Shown: positions 16,706 through 25,414 of the stretch, one piece after another
Numbering within the stretch: position 1 is the stretch's first letter
Layout of the letters: every line of letters starts with the position of its first letter
NCBI RefSeq assembly: GCF_900100735.1
Contig: NZ_FNCJ01000002.1
Span: 310,001 to 374,000 of the forward strand
DNA from: Paraburkholderia phenazinium
Lineage (GTDB): Bacteria > Pseudomonadota > Gammaproteobacteria > Burkholderiales > Burkholderiaceae
Direction: 5' to 3'
Length of the DNA: 64,000 nt
The notes under the pieces: model-generated
Database searches by the model: none
What the model was told of the DNA's origin: nothing
What the model saw: the letters and a program-made list of their open reading frames with translations, nothing else
Translations under genes and position numbers: made by a program

Positions 16706-17473
16706 ATGAATCTGCATGGCAAGACCCTGATCGTCACTGGCGTTGCGTCCGGCATCGGCGCGGAAACCGCCCGCCTCGCGCGGTTTCATGGCGCCCGCGT
16801 GATCGGCGTGGACCGTCAGCCAGTCAACATGACCCTCGATGCGTTCCACCAGGCGGACCTGGGCGACCCGGGCGAGATCGACGCGCTGGTCGAACGCCTG
16901 CCCGCTCGCATCGACGCATTGGCGAATATCGCCGGAGTGCCGGGCACCGCGCCGGTCGACGTCGTCGCGCGCGTGAACTATCTGGGGCTGCGCCATCTGT
17001 GCGAGGCGCTGCTGCCGCGTCTCGCGCCGGGCGGCAACGTGATCAACGTCGCGTCGATCCTCGGCGCCGAATGGCCGCAACGGCTGGCCCTGCATCGGGA
17101 GCTGGCCGGGACGGACGGCTTCGATGCCGGCTCGCGCTGGCTCGCCGCGCATCCCGTGCCCCAGGCCACCTGCTACCAGTATTTCAAGGAAGCGCTGATC
17201 GTGTGGAGCGCGCGCCGTTCGCAGGACTGGTTCGCGAAGCATTCGGTGCGCGTCAACAGCGTCTCGCCGGGACCCGTCTTTACGCCGATTCTGGGCGATT
17301 TCGTCACGATGCTCGGCCCCGAGCGCGTGGAGGCCGATGCCGCCAGAATGAAACGCCCCGCGTACGCTGACGAAGTCGCCGAAGCTATCGTGTTTCTGGC
17401 CTCCGACGCCGCGCGCTGGATCAACGGCGTCAATCTGCCCGTCGACGGCGGCCTGGCCGCCACGGCTATCTGA
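16706..17473 (+). CDS. SDR-family alcohol dehydrogenase, probably coniferyl alcohol dehydrogenase
   Basis: The 255-residue short-chain dehydrogenase has the cofactor motif TGVASGIG, NIAGVPG, a YxxxK active site in CYQYFKEAL and the C-terminal INGVNLPVDGG. Its overall layout, with a shortened middle and the sequence QATCYQYFKEALIVWS, is that of the CalA/3-alpha-hydroxysteroid dehydrogenase-like branch annotated as coniferyl-alcohol dehydrogenase. It would turn coniferyl alcohol into coniferyl aldehyde. It is the first gene of a four-gene operon, with AAGGAGACAAG before the ATG. Confidence 0.75.
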   Translation: MNLHGKTLIVTGVASGIGAETARLARFHGARVIGVDRQPVNMTLDAFHQADLGDPGEIDALVERLPARIDALANIAGVPGTAPVDVVARVNYLGLRHLCEALLPRLAPGGNVINVASILGAEWPQRLALHRELAGTDGFDAGSRWLAAHPVPQATCYQYFKEALIVWSARRSQDWFAKHSVRVNSVSPGPVFTPILGDFVTMLGPERVEADAARMKRPAYADEVAEAIVFLASDAARWINGVNLPVDGGLAATAI

Positions 17474-17509
17474 ACAGAGCAGGTTCAACATCAACTGGAG
17501 ACATTCGTC

Positions 17510-18982
17510 ATGAGCAATCCGTCAGGCCTCTCGCTTGCCAACGCCGATACATGGCGCGGCGCGATCTTCAACGGCGACTGGGTCCGCGTGCCGGGCACGC
17601 TGGACGTCATCGAGCCGGCTTCCGGTCGGCCGCTGCATCAGGTCGGCAAGGCCACGCAGGAGGACGTCACGGCTGCGGTGCGCGCGGCGCGTGCGGCACA
17701 GTGCGCGTGGGCCGCCACGCCACCGCGCGAACGTGCTGCCGTGTTTCATCGCGCGGCAGCGCTGCTTCAGGAGCACGCTCAGGCTGCAGCAGCGCTGATT
17801 GCGCGTGAGACCGGCGCCATCCTCCCTAAGGGCGAGCATGAGGTGCGTGAAGCGATCGTGCTGCTGCAGCGTGCCGCGGCCATGCCGCTGGAAGCCACCG
17901 GCCGCGTGCTGCCGAGCGTCCCTGGCAGGCTCAGCATCGCGCGCCAGTTGCCGCTGGGCGTGATCGGCGTGATTTCGCCGTTCAACTTCCCACTGGTGCT
18001 GTCTCTGCGCTCGGTGGCGCCCGCGCTGGCTGTCGGCAACGCGGTGGTGATCAAGCCTGATCCGCGCACGCCGTATGCCGGCGGCTTCGTGATTGCCGAA
18101 GTGCTGGCGGCCGCAGGCCTGCCGAAGGGCCTGCTGCATGTGCTGCCCGGTGGCGCGGACGTCGGGCAGGCGCTGGTCGAGGCACCCGGCGTGCCGATGC
18201 TCGCGTTTACCGGTTCGACGGCCGCCGGCCGCAAAATCGGCGAACTGGCGGGCCGGCATCTGAAGAAGGTCTCGCTGGAACTGGGCGGCAAGAATTCTCT
18301 GATCGTCCTCGACGATGCCGACCTCGACCGCGCGGTCTCCGCGATCGCATTCGGCGCGTGGTTCCACCAGGGACAGATCTGCATGGCGACCGGCCGCGTG
18401 CTGGTGCAGCGCGGCATCGCTGCAGAACTCACGCGGCGTCTCGCCGACAAGGCGCGTCACCTGCCGGTGGGCGACCCAGCCGTCGCACAGGTGGCGCTCG
18501 GGCCCATCATCGACCAGCGGCAGTTGCAGAATGTGGTCGACATCGTCGGCGCATCGGTGGCGGCCGGCGCGGTAGTCGAGGCGGGTGCGACGCACGAGGG
18601 ACTGTTCTACGCGCCCACGGTGCTGTCCAACGTAAAGCCGGGCATGCGCGCATTCGATGAGGAAATCTTCGGGCCCGTCGCCAGCGTGATTCCGTTCGAT
18701 ACCGACGATGAAGCCGTGGAGCTCGCCAACCACACCGAATACGGCCTGTCCGCCGGCGTGATCTCGGCATCCGTCGGACGCGCGATGGCACTGGGCGAGC
18801 GTCTGCACACGGGCCTTCTGCATATCAACGACCAGACCGTGGCCGACGAGGTGATCAACCCGTTTGGCGGCACGGGCGCCTCGGGCAACGGCACCAGCGT
18901 GGGCGGTCCCGCGGACTGGGAGCAGTACACCCACTGGCAGTGGGTCACGGTGAAGGACGCCGTGCCGCAGTATCCATTCTAG
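17510..18982 (+). CDS. vdh: Aldehyde dehydrogenase (vanillin/benzaldehyde dehydrogenase type)
   Basis: The 490-residue NAD-dependent aldehyde dehydrogenase has FTGSTAAGRKIGELAG, the catalytic Glu in LELGGKN and the catalytic Cys in WFHQGQICMATGR. Similarity is to the benzaldehyde/vanillin dehydrogenase group. In this operon it would oxidise vanillin (from feruloyl-CoA cleavage) to vanillate, and possibly coniferyl aldehyde to ferulate. It starts 36 bases after the SDR gene. Confidence 0.82.
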   Translation: MSNPSGLSLANADTWRGAIFNGDWVRVPGTLDVIEPASGRPLHQVGKATQEDVTAAVRAARAAQCAWAATPPRERAAVFHRAAALLQEHAQAAAALIARETGAILPKGEHEVREAIVLLQRAAAMPLEATGRVLPSVPGRLSIARQLPLGVIGVISPFNFPLVLSLRSVAPALAVGNAVVIKPDPRTPYAGGFVIAEVLAAAGLPKGLLHVLPGGADVGQALVEAPGVPMLAFTGSTAAGRKIGELAGRHLKKVSLELGGKNSLIVLDDADLDRAVSAIAFGAWFHQGQICMATGRVLVQRGIAAELTRRLADKARHLPVGDPAVAQVALGPIIDQRQLQNVVDIVGASVAAGAVVEAGATHEGLFYAPTVLSNVKPGMRAFDEEIFGPVASVIPFDTDDEAVELANHTEYGLSAGVISASVGRAMALGERLHTGLLHINDQTVADEVINPFGGTGASGNGTSVGGPADWEQYTHWQWVTVKDAVPQYPF

Positions 18983-19058
18983 GCAGCAGCGGGGCGTCTG
19001 TAGGGTATTGCAGTCCGGCGCCCCGATCTATCATTTCTCTTCGAACAAGGTGTCGGCA

Positions 19059-19895
19059 ATGAGCAGTCAGGCAGAAGAACAGACCGTCGTTTTCAGCATC
19101 GAGAACGGCATCGCGTGGGTAAAATTCAATCGTCCGGAAAAGCGCAACGCGATGAGCCCGGCGCTGAACCGTCGCATGATGGAAGTGCTCGACGAGCTGG
19201 AATTCCATCCAGACGCGGGTGTGCTGGTGCTCACTGGAGAAGGGCCCGCGTGGACGGCCGGCATGGATCTTCAGGAATACTTCCGTGATACGGAGGCCGA
19301 TGGTCTCGCAGGCACGCGCAAGGCGCAGCGTGAGAGCTACGGCTGGTGGCGGCGTTTGCGCTGGTACCAGAAGCCCACCATCGCGATGATCAACGGCTGG
19401 TGTTTCGGCGGCGGCTATGGCCCGCTGTTCGCCTGTGATCTCGCGTTCTGCGCCGAGGACGCGCACTTCGGCCTGTCGGAGATCAACTGGGGCATCTTGC
19501 CGGGCGGTGGTGCGTCGAAGGTCGCTGCGGAACTGCTGTCGTTTCGTCGCGCGATGTATCACGCGATGCTCGGCGAGCGTATCGATGGTCGCAAGGCCGA
19601 GGAGTGGGGGCTCGTCAACGAGGCCGTGCCTGCCGCGCAATTGCGTGCGCGCGTCGTCGAGGTGGCGCAGGCGCTGCTGAAAAAGAATCCGGTTGCGCTG
19701 AAGGCTACCAAGGACGCGGTCCGCCGGGTGCGCGAGATGACCTACGACAACGCGGAAGACTTTCTCGTGCGTGCCCAGGAAGCGGCCAACAGCTACGACG
19801 ACGACGGCCGCAAGGAAGGTCTGCGACAATTCCTCGACGACAAGACCTATAAGCCCGGTCTTGGCACGTACGATCTGACACGCCAGCGTACCTGA
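19059..19895 (+). CDS. ech: Hydroxycinnamoyl-CoA hydratase/lyase
   Basis: The 278-residue crotonase-fold enzyme has the oxyanion-hole segment GEGPAWTAGMDLQEYFR and NGWCFGGGYGPLFACDLAF, then GLSEINWGILPGGG with its catalytic Glu. This sequence is almost signature-level for feruloyl-CoA hydratase/lyase (Ech/HCHL). It converts feruloyl-CoA to vanillin and acetyl-CoA. The ATG at 19059 with AAGGTG upstream was chosen over a longer frame that starts in the intergenic gap. It is third in the operon. Confidence 0.9.
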   Translation: MSSQAEEQTVVFSIENGIAWVKFNRPEKRNAMSPALNRRMMEVLDELEFHPDAGVLVLTGEGPAWTAGMDLQEYFRDTEADGLAGTRKAQRESYGWWRRLRWYQKPTIAMINGWCFGGGYGPLFACDLAFCAEDAHFGLSEINWGILPGGGASKVAAELLSFRRAMYHAMLGERIDGRKAEEWGLVNEAVPAAQLRARVVEVAQALLKKNPVALKATKDAVRRVREMTYDNAEDFLVRAQEAANSYDDDGRKEGLRQFLDDKTYKPGLGTYDLTRQRT

Positions 19896-19913
19896 GCCCG
19901 GGAGCCCGCCGAC

Positions 19914-22079
19914 ATGAACCCGAGTCAATCCGACGTGCGCTCCGCAGTGAGCGCGCAGGCTGTGGGACGTCTGCTGCGGCCCGAGTCGATCGCCATCGTC
20001 GGTGCTTCGCCGACGCCCGGCGCGCTCGGCGCTTCGGTGCTGGCCAATCTCGAGCGCAACGACTACCGGGGCCGCATCTACCTCGTCAATCCGAAGCGCG
20101 ACGAAATCGACGGCCGGCCGTGCGTGAATTCGATTGACCAGTTGCCCGATGGCATTGATGTCGCCGTGCTGGCAATTCCGCAACCCGCAGTGCTCGATGC
20201 CGTGCGCGCGCTTGCGGCACGCAAGGTCGGGGCGGTCGTGATCTTTTCGGCGGGTTTCGCCGAAGCAGGGCAGCAAGGCATCGCGCAGCAGCGCGAGATT
20301 GCGCGCATCGCTGCGCAAGCGGGCATGCTCGTCGAAGGGCCCAACTGCCTTGGCTGCATCAACTATCTCGATCGCGTGCCGCTGACGTTCATCGAAACGA
20401 CAGTGAGCGACGCGCAGGCGCAGCGCAACCGCGAGCATCCGGCGATTGGTATTCTGTCGCAGAGCGGCGCGATGATGGCAGTGCTCAACACGACGCTGGC
20501 AAGCCGCAATTTGCCGCTGTCGTACGCAGTGTCGACGGGAAACGAGGCGGCTAGCCACCTGGAAGATTATCTGGCATTCCTGCTCGATGATCCCGGCACG
20601 CGCGTCATCGCGCTGATCGCCGAGCAGTTCCGTCAACCGGGCCGGCTGCTCGCAGCGGCGCGTCGGGCACGCGAGGCGGGCAAGCTGCTGGTGTTACTGC
20701 ATCCGGGCAGGAGCGCCGCCGCGCGCGAATCGGCGGCCACGCACACCGGCGCCATGGCCGGCGACCATGCGTTGATGCGCACGAAGGTCGAACGCGCGGG
20801 CATCGTGCTCGCCCACACGCTGGAAGAACTCGGCGACATCGCGGAGATCGGGCTGCGCTGCGCGCAGCTGCCCGCGCGCGGCACCGCGATCGTTGGCGAG
20901 TCTGGGGCATTCAAGGCGCTGTGTCTGGATCTCTGCGAGGAGCTCGATCTCGAGCTGCCCGCGCTTCACGATGACAATGCACCCGCGCTTCGCTCCGTGA
21001 TGCCGGCGTTCGTGGCGGTGGCCAATCCGCTCGACCTGACCGCGCAGGGGCTGGTCGATCCTGAGCTTTACTACCGTACGCTGTCTGCGCTATTCGACGA
21101 CGACCGCTTCTCGGCGATCGTGATCGGTCTCATCCAGACCGACCCGGTGACGTGCGCTATCAAGATGCCGCCGGTGTTGCGCGCGGTGCGCGAACTGCGG
21201 CCGCAGAAACTGGTGATCTGTGCCGGCCTGGACGAAGGCGCGCTCGTGCCGGCCGACTACATCGCGCAGATGCGCGAGGTGGGCATTCCGTACTTCCCGA
21301 GCACGGAGCGCGCGCTGCGCGCGGTCGCCCGTCTGTCGGAACTCGGAACCCGCGACTTCGCGCAGGCCGTCTTCGAGCCCATCACGCCCGGCATGGCGCT
21401 GCCCAACGGCGTCGTGCCTGAATACCGGGCCAAGCAACTGCTTGCGCCGCTAGGTGTGCCGTTCGCACGCGGCGAGCTTGCCACCGATCTCGACACCGCG
21501 CTGACGATCGCGCGGCGGCTCGGCTACCCGGTCGCGCTCAAGGTGCAGGCGGCCGCGTTGAGCCACAAGAGCGACGTAGGCGGCGTGATCCTCGGCACGA
21601 GCGGGGACGATGCGCTCAGACTGGCGTGGGCGCAGCTTCACGACAACGTGCGGCAACGCGCTCCCGGAGTCGCGCTCGATGGCGTGTTGATCGAACGGAT
21701 GGGGGAGCGTGGGCTGGAGATGATCGTCGGGGCGCGCCACGATCCGCAGTGGGGGCCGGTGATTCTGATCGGTTTCGGTGGCGTCGCTGCCGAGGTGACG
21801 CGCGACATTCGCCTGTTGCCGCACGATCTGACCAGAGAGGCGGTGGTGCGCGAGATCGGCAAGCTGAAGAGTGCGCCGCTGCTGCATGGTTATCGCGGTG
21901 CGCCCGCGCTGGATGTCGAAGCGCTCGCGGAGGTGGTCGTGCATCTGGGGGCCCTGCTGCAAACGACAGCGGATATTCGCGAGATCGACCTGAATCCGGT
22001 GGTCGTCTATCCGCGTGGGCAGGGCGTGCTGGCGCTCGATGCGTTGATGCTGGTTGCAGCAGACCCGATCGCTACCTGA
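19914..22079 (+). CDS. fcs: ADP-forming acyl-CoA synthetase, probable feruloyl-CoA ligase
   Basis: The 721-residue protein has an N-terminal CoA-binding domain (SIAIVGASPTPGALGASVL), a succinyl-CoA ligase-like middle with the phosphohistidine segment ATHTGAMAGDH, and a C-terminal ATP-grasp domain (YPVALKVQAAALSHKSDVGG). This is the nucleoside-diphosphate-forming acetate-CoA ligase family, not the AMP-forming family of the classical Fcs. Its position directly after ech, with an 18-base gap, makes ferulate or p-coumarate its likely substrate. Confidence 0.82.
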   Translation: MNPSQSDVRSAVSAQAVGRLLRPESIAIVGASPTPGALGASVLANLERNDYRGRIYLVNPKRDEIDGRPCVNSIDQLPDGIDVAVLAIPQPAVLDAVRALAARKVGAVVIFSAGFAEAGQQGIAQQREIARIAAQAGMLVEGPNCLGCINYLDRVPLTFIETTVSDAQAQRNREHPAIGILSQSGAMMAVLNTTLASRNLPLSYAVSTGNEAASHLEDYLAFLLDDPGTRVIALIAEQFRQPGRLLAAARRAREAGKLLVLLHPGRSAAARESAATHTGAMAGDHALMRTKVERAGIVLAHTLEELGDIAEIGLRCAQLPARGTAIVGESGAFKALCLDLCEELDLELPALHDDNAPALRSVMPAFVAVANPLDLTAQGLVDPELYYRTLSALFDDDRFSAIVIGLIQTDPVTCAIKMPPVLRAVRELRPQKLVICAGLDEGALVPADYIAQMREVGIPYFPSTERALRAVARLSELGTRDFAQAVFEPITPGMALPNGVVPEYRAKQLLAPLGVPFARGELATDLDTALTIARRLGYPVALKVQAAALSHKSDVGGVILGTSGDDALRLAWAQLHDNVRQRAPGVALDGVLIERMGERGLEMIVGARHDPQWGPVILIGFGGVAAEVTRDIRLLPHDLTREAVVREIGKLKSAPLLHGYRGAPALDVEALAEVVVHLGALLQTTADIREIDLNPVVVYPRGQGVLALDALMLVAADPIAT

Positions 22080-22085
22080 ACGCGA

Positions 22086-22125
22086 CGTGCCGGCGGGGAA
22101 CGCGGTGTCGTTCCCCGCCGGCACG
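22086..22125. terminator. Bidirectional hairpin between fcs and the MarR gene
   Basis: A perfect 16-base inverted repeat (left arm CGTGCCGGCGGGGAAC, 8-base loop) fills the 48-base gap between two convergent genes. It has no U-tract, but its strength and place suit termination or blocking of read-through in both directions. Confidence 0.75.
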
Positions 22126-22127
22126 CG

Positions 22128-22601
22128 CTAGTCCTGGAAAATTTTCGACAGCAGCAGTCTCAACTGATCCCGCTCATCGCTCGACAGCCGGTGCACGGCC
22201 GCTTCGTCGGCCTTGCGCGCGGCCTTCACTGCCTGAGTGTGGAGCTTCGTGCCTTGCGGCGTGAGCGAGACGAGCTGGATGCGTTTGTCGCCGGTGCTGC
22301 GTTGACGCGCCAGCAGCCCGGCAGATTCGAGGCGGTCGAGCAACGTGGCGAGGTTGGGCGGCGCGATGGCAAGCGCCTCGGCAAGAGACTTCTGATTGAT
22401 GCCCGGATTGCGCCGCAGGGTGGAGAGCACCGCGAAATCGGCCTGACGCACCTCGAGCTTTTCCATCTGCATGTCGAAGTGCGCCTGGATCACCAGATAT
22501 GCGCGCCGCACGTTGTAACCGAGAAGATCCAGCAGTTCCGACTGGTCGACCTGACCGACGAGATCGTCGTTGATGTTATCGGCGGTGGGTTTGGTCGACA
22601 T
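22128..22601 (-). CDS. MarR family transcriptional regulator
   Basis: The 157-residue winged-helix protein has FAVLSTLRRNPGINQKSLAEAL, the recognition helix region PPNLATLLDRLESAGLLARQRS and DKRIQLVSLTPQG. Hydroxycinnamate operons are usually controlled by MarR repressors that respond to the CoA thioester (FerR, CouR, HcaR). It is convergent with the operon and divergent from the MFS transporter gene. Inverted repeats before both target promoters fit this role. Another in-frame ATG at 22631 would add ten residues. Confidence 0.85.
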   Translation of the reverse strand: MSTKPTADNINDDLVGQVDQSELLDLLGYNVRRAYLVIQAHFDMQMEKLEVRQADFAVLSTLRRNPGINQKSLAEALAIAPPNLATLLDRLESAGLLARQRSTGDKRIQLVSLTPQGTKLHTQAVKAARKADEAAVHRLSSDERDQLRLLLSKIFQD

Positions 22602-22707
22602 AGGCGTGGAACATGGGTGTGGACATGGCAAAACGGGCTCGATGGATCATAGCATGCGACTACCTCGAATTCAGCGTTTTCCCCTAACCCGGGATTCTTG
22701 CGTTTTT

Positions 22708-22724
22708 TGATAAACAACTTATCA
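22708..22724. promoter_or_regulatory. Inverted repeat operator between the MarR and MFS genes
   Basis: TGATAA and TTATCA form a perfect inverted repeat around a 5-base spacer in an AT-rich intergenic stretch. TATAAAAC follows shortly, as it does after the repeat at 16632. It is a likely regulator site for the divergent pair, but the half-sites differ from those of the first repeat. Confidence 0.45.
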
Positions 22725-22781
22725 TCTATAACAAATATAAAACATAAACAAATTCCGAGAACCTGGACAGGAGACACCCTC

Positions 22782-24068
22782 ATGCATTCTGCTTCACCTG
22801 AACATGTGAAAACGGGTCAGAAACATGATTCGGTATACGAAATAAAGACACTCGTTTTGCTCGGCCTCGGTTTCGGCCTGGTCGGACTGGACCGCTGGAT
22901 CGTCGCGCCGCTGTTTCCGCACATGATGCGCGATCTCAATCTGAACTTCCAGCAACTGGGTAGCCTCATTGGGATTCTGAGTGTCGCGTGGGGCGTCTGG
23001 GCGATCGCGATGGGGCCCGTGTCCGATCGCATCGGTCGCAAGCGCATTCTGGTCGCGACGATGGTCGCGTTTTCATTGCTCTCGAGCCTGTCGGGTCTTG
23101 CAAGCGGCTTCGCTAGCCTGATGCTGATCCGCGCAGTGATGGGCATTGCGGAAGGGGCGTTCACGCCGGCCAGTGTCGCGGCTACCGGCGAGGCGTCGCT
23201 GCCGTCGCGGCGCGGCTTCAATCTGGGACTGCAGCTCAGCATGTTCTCGCTGCTGGGTCTTGGCTTCGCGCCGATCCTCGCGACGCAACTGCTGCGGGTT
23301 GTGCCGTCCTGGCACTGGGTATTCACGATTTCCGCGGTGCCGGGATTGATTGTCGCGATTCTCATCGCGCGCACGTTGAAGGACCAGCCGCGCAACGAAC
23401 TGATGCCTGCGCAGCTCAGTTCGGACCGACCCCGCTGGACCACGCTGTTCAAACGTCGCAATGTCTGGCTGGCCACACTCGCGATCCTGTGCGCGATGGC
23501 GGGCATCTTCGTGGTCAGCGCGATGGTGCCGACCTATCTCGTCGAAGTGCTGCATCTCGACACGCAGAAGATGGGCTTCGTCGTGTCGGCGATCGGCTTC
23601 GGTGGCTTCGTGGGCTCGTTTGGCGTGGCGGGGGTGTCGGATTTCATCGGTCGGCGCAACGCGGCAATCATCGCGTTCGTGTGCGCGGCGGTGCTGCTAT
23701 ATCTGTTCGCACAGACCGGCGCCAATCCGCAAACGCTCTTCATCCTGCTGTTCGGCGTCTCGGTGTTCGCGCTTGGCCTGCTTGGTCTCCTGAGTGGCCC
23801 GATCGCGACAGAAGCGGCGCCAATAGGACTCGTCGCTTCATCGGTGGGCTTCGTGTCGGGTGCGGGTGAAATCTTCGGCGGTGGACTCGCACCGGCGATC
23901 GCCGGATTCATCGCACAGCATTTCGGCCTGTCGTCCACGCTGACCTTCGCGCTCGGCGGCCTTGTCGTGGGCGCCGTGGTGTCGCTGTTCCTCGTCGAAA
24001 CGGCGCCACGCAGACGCAACGACGTGGCTCCGGGCGCCGCGCTCGGCGTGTCGAAGGACATCGCCTGA
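22782..24068 (+). CDS. MFS transporter for aromatic acids
   Basis: The 428-residue permease has twelve predicted helices, the MFS loop motif GPVSDRIGRKRILV between helices 2 and 3, and DFIGRRNAAI in the second half. It resembles aromatic-acid:proton symporters. The start has CAGGAGACACC upstream; the longer frame runs into the regulatory gap. Gene context suggests uptake of hydroxycinnamates. The porin gene follows after 92 bases, probably in the same transcript. Confidence 0.82.
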   Translation: MHSASPEHVKTGQKHDSVYEIKTLVLLGLGFGLVGLDRWIVAPLFPHMMRDLNLNFQQLGSLIGILSVAWGVWAIAMGPVSDRIGRKRILVATMVAFSLLSSLSGLASGFASLMLIRAVMGIAEGAFTPASVAATGEASLPSRRGFNLGLQLSMFSLLGLGFAPILATQLLRVVPSWHWVFTISAVPGLIVAILIARTLKDQPRNELMPAQLSSDRPRWTTLFKRRNVWLATLAILCAMAGIFVVSAMVPTYLVEVLHLDTQKMGFVVSAIGFGGFVGSFGVAGVSDFIGRRNAAIIAFVCAAVLLYLFAQTGANPQTLFILLFGVSVFALGLLGLLSGPIATEAAPIGLVASSVGFVSGAGEIFGGGLAPAIAGFIAQHFGLSSTLTFALGGLVVGAVVSLFLVETAPRRRNDVAPGAALGVSKDIA

Positions 24069-24160
24069 CGCGCCACCGCGTATCCCTCGCTATCCAAACA
24101 TTCACACAATGCGCGGCGATCTCGTCGCGAATCATAACAATTCGATTCAGGAGACAGTCA

Positions 24161-25237
24161 ATGAAAGCCAGAGCCCTTTGCGCGGCGGCCACGCTACTGT
24201 TCGCGTGCCATGCGTACGCGCAAAGCAACGTTACGCTGAGCGGTTTGCTCGATGCCGGCGTGTCCTATGTCAGCAACGAAGGTGGCGGCCATGTGCTGAA
24301 GTTCGATGACGGCGTTGCCGTGCCGAACCTGCTGAAGTTCACCGGCAAGGAAGATCTGGGCGGCGGCACGCATGCCATCTTCGTGCTGACAAACCAGTTC
24401 GAGATGGGCACGGGCTCGTTCATGCCGGGCGGCAGCCTGTTCAGCCGCGAGGCATTTGTCGGTCTCGACGACGAGCGCTACGGCCGGCTCACCTTCGGCA
24501 ACCAGTACGACTTCATGACCGATTCGCTGTTCTTCGGGCTGGACGACGCGGCGATCTATACGCAGGGCATCTATGACTTTCGTAACGGGCCGTTCGCGAA
24601 GCTCGCGTTGCCGGACAATCCCACCGGCGCATTCGACTGGGATCGCATGGCAGGCGTCGGCGTTAACAACTCGGTGAAGTATCAGAGCATAAGCTATGGC
24701 GGTTTCTCCGCAGGTGCGATGTATAGCTTCGGCGGCGTCGCAGGTTCGTTCGGTTCGAACAGCGGCGTGAGCGCGGGGATCAACTACACGCACGATGCAT
24801 TCGGCGCGAACGCCGCTTATACGCAGGTGAAGACGGCGGTCTCGGGTGCGCAGGACAGCGTGCGCAACTGGGGTGTCGGCGCGCACTACCGAATCGGCTC
24901 CGTCACTGCCACCGCGCTCTATACGGCAGTGCGTAACGAGCTGAACGGCGGCCAGGTCTGGCAGGCCGAACTGGGCGGCGTGTGGCAGATCGCGCCGGAG
25001 TGGTCGCTGAGCGGCGCGTATATGTACATGAAGGGCAACGAGGTGGTCGACGACAACCACGCGCACCAGCTCACCGCGATGGTGAACTACCAGCTGTCGA
25101 AGCGCACCGGCGTCTACGTGGCGGCCCTTTATCAGCGCACGAACCAGGGTGCGGCGGCGCAGATCAACGACGTGATGGTGGCATCGAGCAGCGCGTCGCA
25201 GTTCATCGGCCGCATTGGCGTCCAGACGCGTTTCTGA
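24161..25237 (+). CDS. Gram-negative porin (Burkholderia type)
   Basis: The 358-residue protein has a signal peptide ending HAYAQ, a mature start SNVTLSGLLDAGVSY, alternating beta-strand pattern, loop-3 segment and a C-terminal phenylalanine (GRIGVQTRF). This is the general 16-strand porin of Betaproteobacteria. Placed after the aromatic transporter gene, it may be the outer-membrane entry for hydroxycinnamates. CAGGAGACAG precedes the start. Confidence 0.9.
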   Translation: MKARALCAAATLLFACHAYAQSNVTLSGLLDAGVSYVSNEGGGHVLKFDDGVAVPNLLKFTGKEDLGGGTHAIFVLTNQFEMGTGSFMPGGSLFSREAFVGLDDERYGRLTFGNQYDFMTDSLFFGLDDAAIYTQGIYDFRNGPFAKLALPDNPTGAFDWDRMAGVGVNNSVKYQSISYGGFSAGAMYSFGGVAGSFGSNSGVSAGINYTHDAFGANAAYTQVKTAVSGAQDSVRNWGVGAHYRIGSVTATALYTAVRNELNGGQVWQAELGGVWQIAPEWSLSGAYMYMKGNEVVDDNHAHQLTAMVNYQLSKRTGVYVAALYQRTNQGAAAQINDVMVASSSASQFIGRIGVQTRF

Positions 25238-25269
25238 GGGCTGGCAATTCCATCGGTTCACCTCACCGC

Positions 25270-25414
25270 ATGGCGCAACAGCACAGAAGTTAGCTCTGTG
25301 GAGAGCCGGTGCAGTCGGGCCGCTCTGTGAAGCAGGAACCCGCCGAAGTGACTCAGGCCACCGTGACCTGGCACCGCAGGAATCCCCGTCTCCTTTAGGG
25401 CGGGGAGGATGTCA
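25270..25414 (+). mobile_element. IS200/IS605-family right-end remnant
   Basis: The stretch ends AATCCCCGTC, a loop, GGGCGGGGAGGATGTCAA. This hairpin and terminal motif are typical of IS605/IS1341-type elements, where the 3' end of tnpB also encodes the guide RNA scaffold. No transposase or TnpB reading frame remains, so it is only an end fragment. Its last bases overlap the stop codon of the transposase-like gene on the other strand. The left border is a guess. Confidence 0.5.

Noticed and set aside
17522..18934. Long minus-strand open frame of 470 codons
   Set aside because: It is the shadow of the aldehyde dehydrogenase gene, with His/Arg-rich low-complexity composition and no family motif.
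18945..20636. Minus-strand open frame of 563 codons
   Set aside because: It lies opposite ech and fcs, both strongly supported, and reads as Arg/His-rich antisense.
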